Assembly: GCA_027294815.1 (NCBI GenBank)
Contig: JAPULP010000432.1
Span: forward strand, 1-7,910
Length of the DNA: 7,910 bases
From: Gemmatimonadota bacterium
GTDB taxonomy: Bacteria > Gemmatimonadota > Gemmatimonadetes > Gemmatimonadales > GWC2-71-9
Reading direction: 5' to 3'
Both the position numbers and the translations under genes were made by a program. How positions within the stretch are numbered: position 1 is the first letter of the stretch; each line of letters opens with the position of its first letter. Below are positions 1-6,329 of the stretch, in pieces. The notes beneath the pieces were generated by a model. The model made no database searches. It was not told the DNA's origin and saw nothing but the letters and a program-made list of their open reading frames with translations.

Positions 1-600
1 ATGCCGATCGATGTCGTGGAGCTCGGTTGTGACTTTTACTGTCTGTCCGGTCATAAGATGTTCGGGCCGACCGGTATCGGACTGCTGTATGGACGGGCGG
101 AACTGCTCGAAGCTATGACTCCCTATCAGGGAGGCGGGGACATGATTCGAGCCGTGAGTTTTGAGGGAACGACGTACGCACCGATTCCCTCGAAGTTCGA
201 GGCGGGAACCCCGAATGTGGCCGGTGCGGTAGGACTCGGAGCAGCCATTGACTATCTGGCGACGCTCGATTGGGACGCGGTGACGGCCTATGAGGACGAG
301 GTGTTGCGGTACGCAATCGATTCGATTCGCTCGGTACCCGGCGTCAGGCTGATCGGAACCCCCCAATCTCGGACTGCGGTGGTGTCGTTCCTCATGGAGG
401 GTGTGCATGCGCACGACGTCGGCACAATCGTTGACCAAGACGGCGTGGCCATCCGGACGGGACACCACTGCGCCCAACCTGTCATGGAGTTTTATGGTGT
501 CGCGGCCACCGCGCGTGCGTCTTTCGCGGTGTACAACACGAAGGACGAGGTCGATAAGTTGGTGACTGCCTTGCATCGAGTTGGCGAGGTGTTCGGCTGA
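1..600 (+). CDS. sufS: Cysteine desulfurase SufS, C-terminal half (5' truncated by window edge)
   Basis: PLP-dependent cysteine desulfurase that removes sulfur from L-cysteine as a persulfide for Fe-S cluster assembly in the cytosol. Seen here: the PLP-lysine motif SGHKMFGPTGIG (Lys19 of the visible 199 residues), the substrate-binding segment FEAGTPNVAGAVGLGAAIDY (about 66-85) and the active-site loop RTGHHCAQP with the persulfide-forming Cys157. All are intact. The family is usually a little over 400 residues, so about half the protein lies upstream of base 1; the ATG at base 1 is an internal methionine, not a credible start. The C-terminus ends normally at TGA 598-600. That stop overlaps the sufU start by one base, so the two genes are translationally linked. 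The pairing with SufU, which accepts the persulfide sulfur, supports SufS over other NifS-like enzymes. Confidence 0.95.
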   Translation: MPIDVVELGCDFYCLSGHKMFGPTGIGLLYGRAELLEAMTPYQGGGDMIRAVSFEGTTYAPIPSKFEAGTPNVAGAVGLGAAIDYLATLDWDAVTAYEDEVLRYAIDSIRSVPGVRLIGTPQSRTAVVSFLMEGVHAHDVGTIVDQDGVAIRTGHHCAQPVMEFYGVAATARASFAVYNTKDEVDKLVTALHRVGEVFG

Positions 601-1049
601 TGTCGGACCTGAGAGAGCTTTACCAGCAGATCATCCTCGACCACAATCGGGCGCCACGCAATTTCAAGGAAATCGATGAGGCGACGAGCGTCGCGAACGG
701 AGACAACCCCCTCTGCGGTGACAAGCTCAAAGTGTATGTAAGAGTGAAGGCCGATGTTATCGAGGACATCGGATTCCAAGGCTCGGGGTGCGCTATCTCG
801 AAGGCGTCTGCGTCTCTGATGACGTGGACGGTGAAGGGCAAAACGGTTCAGGAGGCCGACGAATTATTTGGCGAGTTCCACAGCATGATCACAGGAAAGG
901 ATGTCGCCACCGATGGTAAGCAGCTGGGCAAGCTCGCCGCATTCTCCGGCGTGCGAGAATTCCCGGCAAGGGTAAAATGCGCCACGCTGTCCTGGCACAC
1001 GCTGCGTGCGGCACTGCGTGACGGGGCGTCAGTTGTGTCTACCGAGTAA
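600..1049 (+). CDS. sufU: SufU, zinc-dependent sulfurtransferase / Fe-S assembly protein
   Basis: SufU-type protein that accepts persulfide sulfur from SufS and delivers it to the SUF scaffold; in Bacillus subtilis the bound zinc is exchanged with a SufS histidine. The 149-residue product carries the whole metal-ligand set: NPLCGD (Cys39, Asp41), GSGCAISKAS (Cys64) and ARVKCATLSWHTL (Cys127). Length and the segment between the second and third cysteines (the FGEFHSMITGKD region) fit SufU rather than classical IscU. The N-terminus LYQQIILDHNRAPRNF is typical of the family. The ATG at 600-602 shares its A with the sufS stop, and GAGGT at 586-590 is a modest ribosome binding site. Together with the upstream sufS and the downstream Rieske gene it forms the end of a SUF operon; sufB, sufC and sufD would be expected upstream but are outside the window. 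Confidence 0.95.
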   Translation: MSDLRELYQQIILDHNRAPRNFKEIDEATSVANGDNPLCGDKLKVYVRVKADVIEDIGFQGSGCAISKASASLMTWTVKGKTVQEADELFGEFHSMITGKDVATDGKQLGKLAAFSGVREFPARVKCATLSWHTLRAALRDGASVVSTE

Positions 1050-1085
1050 TTTCCACGTACACCCCAACCCGATCCAATCGAACCA

Positions 1086-1400
1086 ATGGAATTCCAAAGG
1101 GTCGCTGAAGAGACTAGCCTAGGCGAGAATCAGCTCTTGTCGGTTGAACTCGGCAACGGCGAGCGTGTGTGCCTTGTGCGAGTGAATGGCGAGGTATTCG
1201 CGGTCACCGACCGGTGCACCCACGCTGAATATCCACTATCCGACGGATCGGTGGGGTCGGATTACCATCTCGAGTGTGCGCTTCACGGGGCGGTGTTCGA
1301 CGTGCGGGACGGAAGCGTGCAGTCCCCACCGGCGGAAGAGCCGGTGAGGACGTACGAGGTCAAAGTAGAAGGTGGAGAGATCTGGGTGCGAGCGAAGTAG
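1086..1400 (+). CDS. Rieske [2Fe-2S] ferredoxin-like protein of the SUF operon
   Basis: Small soluble Rieske-type ferredoxin, 104 residues, with no signal peptide or membrane segment, so cytosolic. The two Rieske cluster-binding boxes are complete: CTHAEYPLSDG (Cys44, His46) and CALHGAVFD (Cys64, His67), spaced as in the ferredoxin components of ring-hydroxylating dioxygenases. Such genes also occur inside or at the end of SUF operons in several phyla, where their role is not well defined; electron transfer during cluster assembly is a reasonable guess but not shown here. The gene starts 36 bp after the sufU stop. No Shine-Dalgarno sequence is visible in front of ATG 1086 (the upstream bases are C- and A-rich), so translation may depend on the upstream genes or on a non-SD mode. 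Oxygenase ferredoxin subunit is the alternative name, but no oxygenase gene is nearby. Confidence 0.9.
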   Translation: MEFQRVAEETSLGENQLLSVELGNGERVCLVRVNGEVFAVTDRCTHAEYPLSDGSVGSDYHLECALHGAVFDVRDGSVQSPPAEEPVRTYEVKVEGGEIWVRAK

Positions 1401-1409
1401 ACGAATCGT

Positions 1410-2099
1410 TCAGATCATGGTTCGGCGACAATGATCCGCGATATCGCTGATCTCCTTTCTAGGTAGCGGTCCCACCAAGGCGCGCGTCCCGCCGCCTTGC
1501 TTCCACATGACGATCTGGTAGCCGCGAGAGGACCATGCAACCAGCGTGTCTCCCTGTTCGGCGAGCATGTCTAACACGTTGCCGTTCGGCACCATCAGAT
1601 ACGTCAGGTCCTGTCCCGCGATTTCATACTCGACAGCCACTCCCTGAACTCCCCCTAGGTATGCCAGTCGACCACCTCTGAGGTTGGCGTCGGGAATGTC
1701 GGGCACATCCACGGTGTAGTCCACTTGGGACTCGAACCACGATCTGAGGAAGGCGGGTTGATCGGTTTCCATGATGGCGGCGCCCGTGGCCTGATTCAGC
1801 GCGAGGTCGACCCACGATTCGGCTTGCTGCTGCGCCGGTGGTGCGGTGGGCGCGGCCAGCCAGATGGCTAAGGCTGCCGCGGCGGAGAAAAGGGCACCAC
1901 CAGTTGCTGCGCCGATGAGATCCCAACGAATACCGCGGCGCCTTTCCGCAAAATGCTCCGCAGCAATCCTGGCAAAGACACGGTCCCGCAAATACTGCGG
2001 AGCGCGTTGAGTATCGGCGATCTGGCGCAGGCGGGCCGCGAGGCGCAGGTCGATTGCGCTCTGGCCGCGTGCTTCGTTGTCGTCTTGCTCGAGTCTCAT
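1410..2099 (-). CDS. Single-pass membrane anti-sigma-factor-like protein lacking a zinc finger
   Basis: Probable transmembrane regulator of the anti-sigma factor type. From the ATG at 2099 the product is 229 residues: a short cytoplasmic region with ARLRQIADTQRAPQYLRDRVFARI, which resembles the APxxLRxRV stretch before the membrane helix of many anti-sigma factors; one hydrophobic helix (WDLIGAATGG through LAIWLAA, about residues 59-82); and an extracytoplasmic domain with SWFESQVDYTVDVPDIPDANLRGGRLAYLGG and GYQIVMWKQGG, matching the GGRL...Y...GY.V.W pattern of that domain. The usual N-terminal HxxxCxxC zinc motif is absent. The frame stays open to a GTG at 2174 (254 residues), but the extra 25 residues look unstructured and no ribosome binding site precedes it; neither start has a good SD. 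Family assignment is by pattern recognition only. No sigma factor gene is next to it. It converges on the Rieske gene, the two stop codons being 9 bp apart. Confidence 0.62.
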   Translation of the reverse strand: MRLEQDDNEARGQSAIDLRLAARLRQIADTQRAPQYLRDRVFARIAAEHFAERRRGIRWDLIGAATGGALFSAAAALAIWLAAPTAPPAQQQAESWVDLALNQATGAAIMETDQPAFLRSWFESQVDYTVDVPDIPDANLRGGRLAYLGGVQGVAVEYEIAGQDLTYLMVPNGNVLDMLAEQGDTLVAWSSRGYQIVMWKQGGGTRALVGPLPRKEISDIADHCRRTMI

Positions 2100-2189
2100 G
2101 CTTGTCCAGGCTTTCTTACCATTCAACAACACTGAGCGGGAGCCGCATCCCCGATCCCTGGGGCTGGCTTCCACGCATCATGGAGAATC

Positions 2190-2382
2190 ATGTCCCAACC
2201 TGAAAAGTTCCGGGCGGGCTCGACGCGGTTGCTGGCTATCGGCTTCAAATTGGAAACGGCCGATGAGCTAAGCCGGTTCCATCGATCTCTCCGGTCATAG
2301 GCGGTGGGTTCGGGAGAGTGAGATCCGTGAATGGCTGCCCGGCCTGCGTAGCGTGGTCGATCGGGCCGGCCAGGAGCGCTAA
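2190..2382 (+). pseudogene. Possible small ORF broken by a frameshift (unrecognised)
   Basis: An ATG at 2190, with GGAG at 2182-2185 only 4 bp before it, opens a 36-codon frame starting MSQPEKFRAGSTRLLAIGF and ending at TAG 2298-2300. A second frame, one base further on, is open from 2272 and reads RRWVRESEIREWLPGLRSVV to TAA 2380-2382. Both pieces have the charged and hydrophobic pattern of real protein, and joining them through the shared open zone 2272-2300 gives a protein of about 64 residues. I do not recognise the product. It may be a decayed gene, an assembly error of one base, or chance. It lies between the divergent anti-sigma-like gene and mnmG. Confidence 0.28.
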
Positions 2383-2471
2383 AGCGCTGCTACGCCATTT
2401 TAGAGCGAACGCGTTTCGGCGCTCGTCGGGGCGAAATCATGCTACTTTTGACCACTACGGCCCGTTATCCC

Positions 2472-2475
2472 GGAG
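2472..2475 (+). promoter_or_regulatory. Ribosome binding site deciding the mnmG GTG start
   Basis: GGAG 7 bp upstream of GTG 2483. It supports the 624-residue MnmG over the longer open frame that begins at GTG 2318. Confidence 0.6.
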
Positions 2476-2482
2476 ATTTGGT

Positions 2483-4357
2483 GTGTCTGAGGAGAAATTT
2501 GACGTAATCGTCATAGGAGGGGGACACGCGGGCACGGAAGCGGCCACGGCCGCAGCTCGGACGGGTGCCGAAGTGCTGCTGGTAACCTCCGCGCTCGAGA
2601 CTATCGGCCAAATGTCCTGCAATCCTGCCATTGGCGGCGTGGCCAAAGGGACCGTTGTACGCGAAGTGGACGCTTTCGGCGGCATCATGGGCAAAGCTGC
2701 GGATTTGGCCACCATTCAGTTTCGGATGCTCAATCGGTCGAAGGGGCCGGCCGTTTGGTCCCCTCGGGCACAATGCGATCGCGGGCTGTACCGGCGCGCG
2801 GTGAGATCGTTCCTGGAAGAGCAGGAGACCCTTCATATCGTGCAGGGGACCGTAGCCTCGCTGGCGATTGCCGGAGAGCGGGTGACGGGAGTGGTAACCC
2901 AGGACGGGCGCACCTTCTCCGCCGGATCGGTGGTTGTCACGGCGGGCACGTTTTTGAGAGGCCGGATCCATATCGGGCTGGAAACTCGAATTGCGGCAGG
3001 CAGGGCGGGAGATGCGGCGGTGGTGGATATGGCCGAGCAGCTGGAGGCTCTTGGGCTACAGGTCGACCGTTTCAAGACAGGTACCCCGCCCCGGGTGGAC
3101 GGGAGATCCGTGGATTTCTCGAAACTGGAACGGCAGGACGGGGATACGGATTCGTACCGATTCGGTCAGTTTGTGCGAGGAGCGCGACCAAATCAGCTCC
3201 CCTGTTGGATTACGGCGGCGGGGGAAGAGGTAAAGGAGATCGTACGCAAGCGCCTCGGTGAGTCAGCGCTCTACGGCGGTGTACTAGCGGGCCGGGGCCC
3301 GAGGTATTGCCCTTCGATCGAAGACAAGATTGTGAAGTTCCCGGATGCCGAGAAGCATCAGATCTTCCTCGAGCCAGAGGGGCTCGACACGTCAGAGCTG
3401 TACGTGAACGGCCTGTCGACGTCGCTCCCTGTGGACGCGCAAACGGCGTTCCTACAAGCAGTTCCAGGACTCGAGCATGCCAGGATGACCCGGCCGGGCT
3501 ACGCCATCGAATACGACTATTACCCTCCCCAACAGCTGACGCCATGGCTCGAGGTCAAGACTCTCGAGGGTCTTTTCTTTGCCGGGCAGATTAACGGAAC
3601 CACCGGATATGAAGAGGCTGCCGGTCAGGGTGTCGTTGCCGGCATCAACGCCGCTCGTAGATGTCACGGCGAGGAACCAGTCGTGTTGGGTCGGGACGCC
3701 GGGTATATCGGCGTGCTCGTAGATGATCTGGTTACCCGTGGGGTGGACGAACCCTACCGTTTATTCACCTCTCGTTCGGAGTATCGGTTGCTACTCCGCC
3801 AGGATAACGCCCTCAAGCGACTTGGCCCGTTAGCTACGGAGCTGGGCATGCTCACACGCGAGGAATGCAAGACGCTGGATCGCCGAATTGCAGAGGAGGA
3901 AGAGCTACTGACGGCTGCGGGCCGGACATCGCTGACTCCAGACCAGGTCAATGGCTATTTGGAGTGCTGCGGTGAGAGTCAAGTCGTTGAAAAACAACGT
4001 ATTAGCGAAATAATCAAGCGGCCCGGTGTGAGCCTCAGAGAGCTGTTCGAGCGCTCCGATCGGCAGATTCCCGATGCCGCAGACGAATCCTGGCTCTCAG
4101 CGCAGATCGAGATGAAGTACGCCGGCTACCTGGCGAGGGAACGAGAGGCTGCCAGGAAACTAGCGGAACTTGCAGACTTTCGTCTACCAAGTGACCTTGA
4201 TTACGCCGGGTTTCTGAGCATGAGCACGGAGGCGAGGCAGAAGCTTGGCAGGGTGCGACCAGAATCGCTTGCTCAGGCCGGCAGGATTCCTGGGGTCTCG
4301 CCCAGCGACCTCCAAAATCTGGTCCTCGAAGTCCTGAAACGACAAAGAGCGGCCTGA
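2483..4357 (+). CDS. mnmG: tRNA uridine-5-carboxymethylaminomethyl modification enzyme MnmG (GidA)
   Basis: FAD-dependent subunit that, with the GTPase MnmE, installs the (carboxymethyl)aminomethyl group on U34 of tRNAs reading split codon boxes. From GTG 2483 the product is 624 residues, the normal family length. The order of motifs is complete: dinucleotide-binding GGGHAG (12-17), SCNPAIGG with conserved Cys46, KGPAVWSPRAQCDR, FKTGTPPR (197-204), RYCPSIEDK with conserved Cys276, YVNGLSTSLP, MTRPGYAIEYDYY, GLFFAGQINGTTGYEEAAGQG (363-383), FTSRSEYRLLLRQDNA, and the C-terminal helical region that contacts MnmE and tRNA. The GTG start is chosen because GGAG at 2472-2475 precedes it by 7 bp and the FAD fold begins at once; the frame is open to a GTG at 2318, but the extra 55 residues are arginine-rich and unlike MnmG. 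mnmE is not in the window. A hairpin terminator follows. Confidence 0.97.
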   Translation: MSEEKFDVIVIGGGHAGTEAATAAARTGAEVLLVTSALETIGQMSCNPAIGGVAKGTVVREVDAFGGIMGKAADLATIQFRMLNRSKGPAVWSPRAQCDRGLYRRAVRSFLEEQETLHIVQGTVASLAIAGERVTGVVTQDGRTFSAGSVVVTAGTFLRGRIHIGLETRIAAGRAGDAAVVDMAEQLEALGLQVDRFKTGTPPRVDGRSVDFSKLERQDGDTDSYRFGQFVRGARPNQLPCWITAAGEEVKEIVRKRLGESALYGGVLAGRGPRYCPSIEDKIVKFPDAEKHQIFLEPEGLDTSELYVNGLSTSLPVDAQTAFLQAVPGLEHARMTRPGYAIEYDYYPPQQLTPWLEVKTLEGLFFAGQINGTTGYEEAAGQGVVAGINAARRCHGEEPVVLGRDAGYIGVLVDDLVTRGVDEPYRLFTSRSEYRLLLRQDNALKRLGPLATELGMLTREECKTLDRRIAEEEELLTAAGRTSLTPDQVNGYLECCGESQVVEKQRISEIIKRPGVSLRELFERSDRQIPDAADESWLSAQIEMKYAGYLAREREAARKLAELADFRLPSDLDYAGFLSMSTEARQKLGRVRPESLAQAGRIPGVSPSDLQNLVLEVLKRQRAA

Positions 4358-4385
4358 AGGGAAGCCCGCCGAATTACCGAGCCCT

Positions 4386-4420
4386 GCCTGCCGAATCCGG
4401 CGATAACGGCAGGCCATTTT
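4386..4420 (+). terminator. Rho-independent-type terminator after mnmG
   Basis: A perfect 8-bp stem, GCCTGCCG (4386-4393) with CGGCAGGC (4407-4414), a 13-nt loop, then CATTTT at 4415-4420. The stem is GC-rich and the T run is short, so termination may be incomplete. It begins 28 bp after the mnmG stop and separates mnmG from the parAB operon. Confidence 0.68.
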
Positions 4421-4428
4421 ACTGTTCC

Positions 4429-4442
4429 GTTTCACGTGAAAC
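4429..4442. promoter_or_regulatory. parS: parS centromere site 1
   Basis: GTTTCACGTGAAAC, a perfect 14-bp palindrome identical to the core of the bacterial chromosomal parS consensus, followed by the consensus A. ParB binds here, loads CTP and slides outward as a clamp. It lies just after the mnmG terminator and 184 bp before parA. An identical site begins 35 bp downstream, and the identity extends to 20 bp (4426-4445 and 4461-4480). Confidence 0.95.
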
Positions 4443-4463
4443 ACCTCTCGGTGGCCCTGATCC

Positions 4464-4477
4464 GTTTCACGTGAAAC
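4464..4477. promoter_or_regulatory. parS: parS centromere site 2
   Basis: Second perfect GTTTCACGTGAAAC, centre-to-centre 35 bp from the first, in the same flanking context (CC before, ACC after). It lies about 45 bp upstream of the proposed parA promoter, so ParB bound or spreading here could also affect transcription of its own operon. Confidence 0.95.
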
Positions 4478-4521
4478 ACCACCAAACCGCCCCAGCTGCG
4501 CTTGCAGATGGCCAAAAGTGC

Positions 4522-4550
4522 TTTACTCGCCTGGGTTTGTATCCTATATT
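4522..4550 (+). promoter_or_regulatory. Predicted sigma70-type promoter of the parA operon
   Basis: TTTACT (4522-4527, four of six matches to TTGACA), a 17-bp spacer and TATATT (4545-4550, five of six matches to TATAAT). Transcription would begin near 4557 and give a leader of about 70 nt before ATG 4627. A second -10-like element, TATAAC at 4593-4598, has no good -35 partner. Confidence 0.55.
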
Positions 4551-4573
4551 CGGTTTGTCTCGAATCCCATGCT

Positions 4574-4585
4574 AATGCTAGCATT
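4574..4585. repeat. 12-bp perfect palindrome in the parA leader
   Basis: AATGCTAGCATT is a perfect inverted repeat with no spacer, lying between the predicted promoter and parA. An ATGCTA copy directly precedes it (4569-4574). Its size and location suit a repressor or other dimer binding site. It has nothing in common with parS. No binding protein can be named from the sequence. Confidence 0.5.
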
Positions 4586-4626
4586 CATGTTGTATAACCT
4601 AATTAAAATCAGATAGTTAGACGATA

Positions 4627-5445
4627 ATGGGGCTTGTCGTAGCGATTGCGAACCAAAAGGGCGGTGTTGGAAAAACGACCACCGCGGTAAACCTGGCCGC
4701 GTCTCTCGCGGCGGCGGAGCGTCGCACGTTGCTGGTTGACGCGGACCCGCAGGCCAATGCCACCAGTGGTATCGGCATTAATCGTCACGAACTGGATCTG
4801 TCGTTGTACGATGCCCTCATGGGCGAGCGGTCGCTTCGAGACGTTGTCCGCAAGCAGGTCAGTCTTCCGGGCCTCGACGTCATTCCGGCAACGCAAGACC
4901 TCGTTGGCGCCGAGATAGAGTTGGTGAACCGATCGGGACGCGAAACCGCAATGCGCGACGCAATCGCCGACATACGCGACGATTACGAATTTGTGTTGAT
5001 CGATTGTCCGCCATCCCTTGGTTTGCTCACCCTCAACATGCTCACGGCGGCTGATGCGGTGTTGATTCCCATTCAGTGCGAGTACTACGCACTGGAAGGT
5101 CTCTCGCAATTGCTGAACACGGTCAAACTCGTGCAGCAGAACTTCAATCCCGATCTTACCATCAAAGGCGTGTTGCTCACGATGTACGACGCGCGCCTCA
5201 ATCTGTCGAAGCAAGTTGCCAGCGAAGCGAGAGAGTATTTCGGCAGCCAGGTGTTCGACACCATGGTGCCGCGCAACGTCCGCATCGCCGAAGCCCCGAG
5301 TTACGGCAAACCGATCTTGTTGTATGACGTTCAGTCCGTCGGTGCAAAAAGTTATTTGGCGCTCGCGCAGGAATTCGTCCGGTCGTGCGAACCTGACCCG
5401 AGAACGGATATGACCGTTGGCAAACCATCACACATTCCGGCCTAA
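4627..5445 (+). CDS. parA: Chromosome partitioning ATPase ParA (Soj)
   Basis: Deviant-Walker ATPase that forms DNA-bound dimers with ATP and moves ParB-parS complexes apart during chromosome segregation. The 272-residue product starts directly at the ATPase fold: Walker A KGGVGKTT (11-18) with signature Lys11 and catalytic Lys16, the A' motif VDADPQANAT (37-46), Walker B VLIDCPPS (123-130), GVLLTMYDARLNLSKQV (181-197) and VPRNVRIAEAPSYGKP (214-229). There is no N-terminal helix-turn-helix of the kind in plasmid type Ia ParA, so it is the short chromosomal class. An in-frame TAG at 4618-4620 fixes ATG 4627 as the start. The leader just before it is AT-rich with no Shine-Dalgarno sequence. The stop overlaps the parB start by one base (TAATG). 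Residues from about 255 on look like a poorly conserved tail. Confidence 0.96.
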   Translation: MGLVVAIANQKGGVGKTTTAVNLAASLAAAERRTLLVDADPQANATSGIGINRHELDLSLYDALMGERSLRDVVRKQVSLPGLDVIPATQDLVGAEIELVNRSGRETAMRDAIADIRDDYEFVLIDCPPSLGLLTLNMLTAADAVLIPIQCEYYALEGLSQLLNTVKLVQQNFNPDLTIKGVLLTMYDARLNLSKQVASEAREYFGSQVFDTMVPRNVRIAEAPSYGKPILLYDVQSVGAKSYLALAQEFVRSCEPDPRTDMTVGKPSHIPA

Positions 5446-6329
5446 TGGAAAAAGCACGCCGTCGCCTCGGTCGCGGACTTGAAGCACTGCTCGGACCCAC
5501 GTCGGTGGCCGAAGCACGTGCAAACGGTTCGTTGACTCAAGTTCCACTCAGTTCTGTTCTTCCAAACCCCTACCAACCTCGGCACGCCTTTGACGAGAAA
5601 GCTCTCGATGAGTTGAAGAACTCGCTCGACCAGGCGGGTCTCCTGCAACCTGTTATTGTGCGCCCGACGGGCAATCACAGCTACGAATTGATCGTTGGGG
5701 AACGCCGTTGCCGAGCGGCAAGGGCGCTGGGTTGGGAGGAGATCGATGCCGTCATTCGGGAAGTGGACGATCGAACGCTGCTGACGCTTGCGTTGGTGGA
5801 GAACCTGCAGCGCGACGCGCTCTCGCCGATCGACGAGGCACGCGGATACCGGCGCATGATCGACGAGTTCGACGTTTCGCAAAGCGAAGTGGGCGGTTTG
5901 GTCGGACGGGATCGCTCAACGGTAGCGAATGCGTTGCGGCTGTTGCGATTGCCACAAGAGGTTCAGGATCTCGTGCACGGTGGAAAACTTTCGACGGGAC
6001 ACGCACGGGCTTTGCTGCAAGTGAGCGACCAACGCACCGTTCCGTTGTTGGCCGAGCGAATGGTGTCCGACCAACTTTCGGTTCGCGAAGCGGAGGCGCT
6101 GACAAGGAGCAAGAAACCAAGCAAGCGGCGCCCAAGATATTCACGCAACGACTCGCCTCAACATGCTCAGATCCGGCGTGTGGAAGATGCGTTACGCGCG
6201 AAGCTCGGGACCGATGTATTTGTGGCAATGCGGGGCAAGAGCAGCGGTCGACTCACGATCAACTTCTACTCGAACGACGATCTCACCCGCATTCTGGAAC
6301 TGGTACTGGGAGGACCGTTCGACGGATGA
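5445..6329 (+). CDS. parB: Chromosome partitioning protein ParB (Spo0J), CTP-dependent parS clamp
   Basis: Binds parS, switches to a sliding clamp with CTP and builds the partition complex that stimulates ParA. The 294-residue product has the full layout: an N-terminal RRLGRGLEALL segment (6-16), the ParA-stimulating region; the ParB/CTPase domain with VLPNPYQPR (38-46), GLLQPVIVRP, the GERRCRA box (85-91) and ENLQRDALSPIDEARGY (119-135); a helix-turn-helix with VSQSEVGGLVGRDRSTVANAL (144-164) for parS recognition; a basic linker KKPSKRRPRYSR (223-234); and a C-terminal dimerisation domain ending INFYSNDDLTRILELVLGG. All key motifs look intact. ATG 5445 shares its A with the parA stop and has no clear Shine-Dalgarno, so it probably depends on translational coupling. 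Its stop overlaps the next gene by 4 bp. Two parS sites lie upstream of parA. Confidence 0.96.
   Translation: MEKARRRLGRGLEALLGPTSVAEARANGSLTQVPLSSVLPNPYQPRHAFDEKALDELKNSLDQAGLLQPVIVRPTGNHSYELIVGERRCRAARALGWEEIDAVIREVDDRTLLTLALVENLQRDALSPIDEARGYRRMIDEFDVSQSEVGGLVGRDRSTVANALRLLRLPQEVQDLVHGGKLSTGHARALLQVSDQRTVPLLAERMVSDQLSVREAEALTRSKKPSKRRPRYSRNDSPQHAQIRRVEDALRAKLGTDVFVAMRGKSSGRLTINFYSNDDLTRILELVLGGPFDG

Larger units (their letters stand above)
2100..2482. other. Divergent spacer between the anti-sigma-like gene and mnmG
   Basis: About 380 bp that must hold the 5' regions of both flanking genes. Apart from the possible broken small ORF, I see an AGCGCT-AA-AGCGCT repeat at 2375-2388 overlapping the TAA of that ORF. 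There is no run of T directly after it, so it is not a convincing terminator. TTGACC at 2448-2453 resembles a -35 box, but the -10 position would fall on the mnmG ribosome binding site, so I do not call a promoter. I found no tRNA or riboswitch fold by eye. Confidence 0.5.

Noticed and set aside
1413..1436. GATCAT...ATGATC hairpin between the convergent genes as a terminator
   Set aside because: The stem is only 6 bp and AT-rich, the loop is long, there is no T run, and it lies inside the 3' end of the minus-strand gene.
2100..2174. GTG start at 2174 for the anti-sigma-like gene
   Set aside because: It would add 25 residues with no family similarity and no ribosome binding site; ATG 2099 is preferred, though not proven.
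2375..2388. AGCGCT-AA-AGCGCT inverted repeat as a terminator before mnmG
   Set aside because: The 2-nt loop is too small unless the stem frays, and the nearest T run begins about 10 bp later.
2318..2482. Upstream extension of mnmG to GTG 2318, adding 55 residues
   Set aside because: The extension is arginine-rich and unlike MnmG N-termini; GTG 2483 has a GGAG at 7 bp, gives the normal 624 residues and starts directly at the FAD fold.
2465..3261. Open frames of 168 codons on both strands inside mnmG
   Set aside because: They are shadows of the mnmG coding frame in GC-rich DNA, with no protein-family features.
4184..4444. Minus-strand frame beginning MFHVKR
   Set aside because: Its start is created by reading parS site 1 on the minus strand (a familiar artefact), and the rest overlaps the mnmG 3' end and its terminator antisense.
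4358..4626. oriC / DnaA-box cluster in the parS spacer
   Set aside because: I see no TTATNCACA matches in either orientation; only parS, the terminator, promoter-like elements and the palindrome are present.
5511..5524. CACGTG core in parB as a third parS site
   Set aside because: Only the CACGTG centre matches; the GTTT and AAAC arms are mostly wrong.
5708..6325. Long open extension of the M23 gene back through parB
   Set aside because: It overlaps conserved parB in another frame and its translation is arginine/glycine-rich shadow sequence; the ATG at 6326 with GGGAGG upstream and the ATGA overlap is the natural start.
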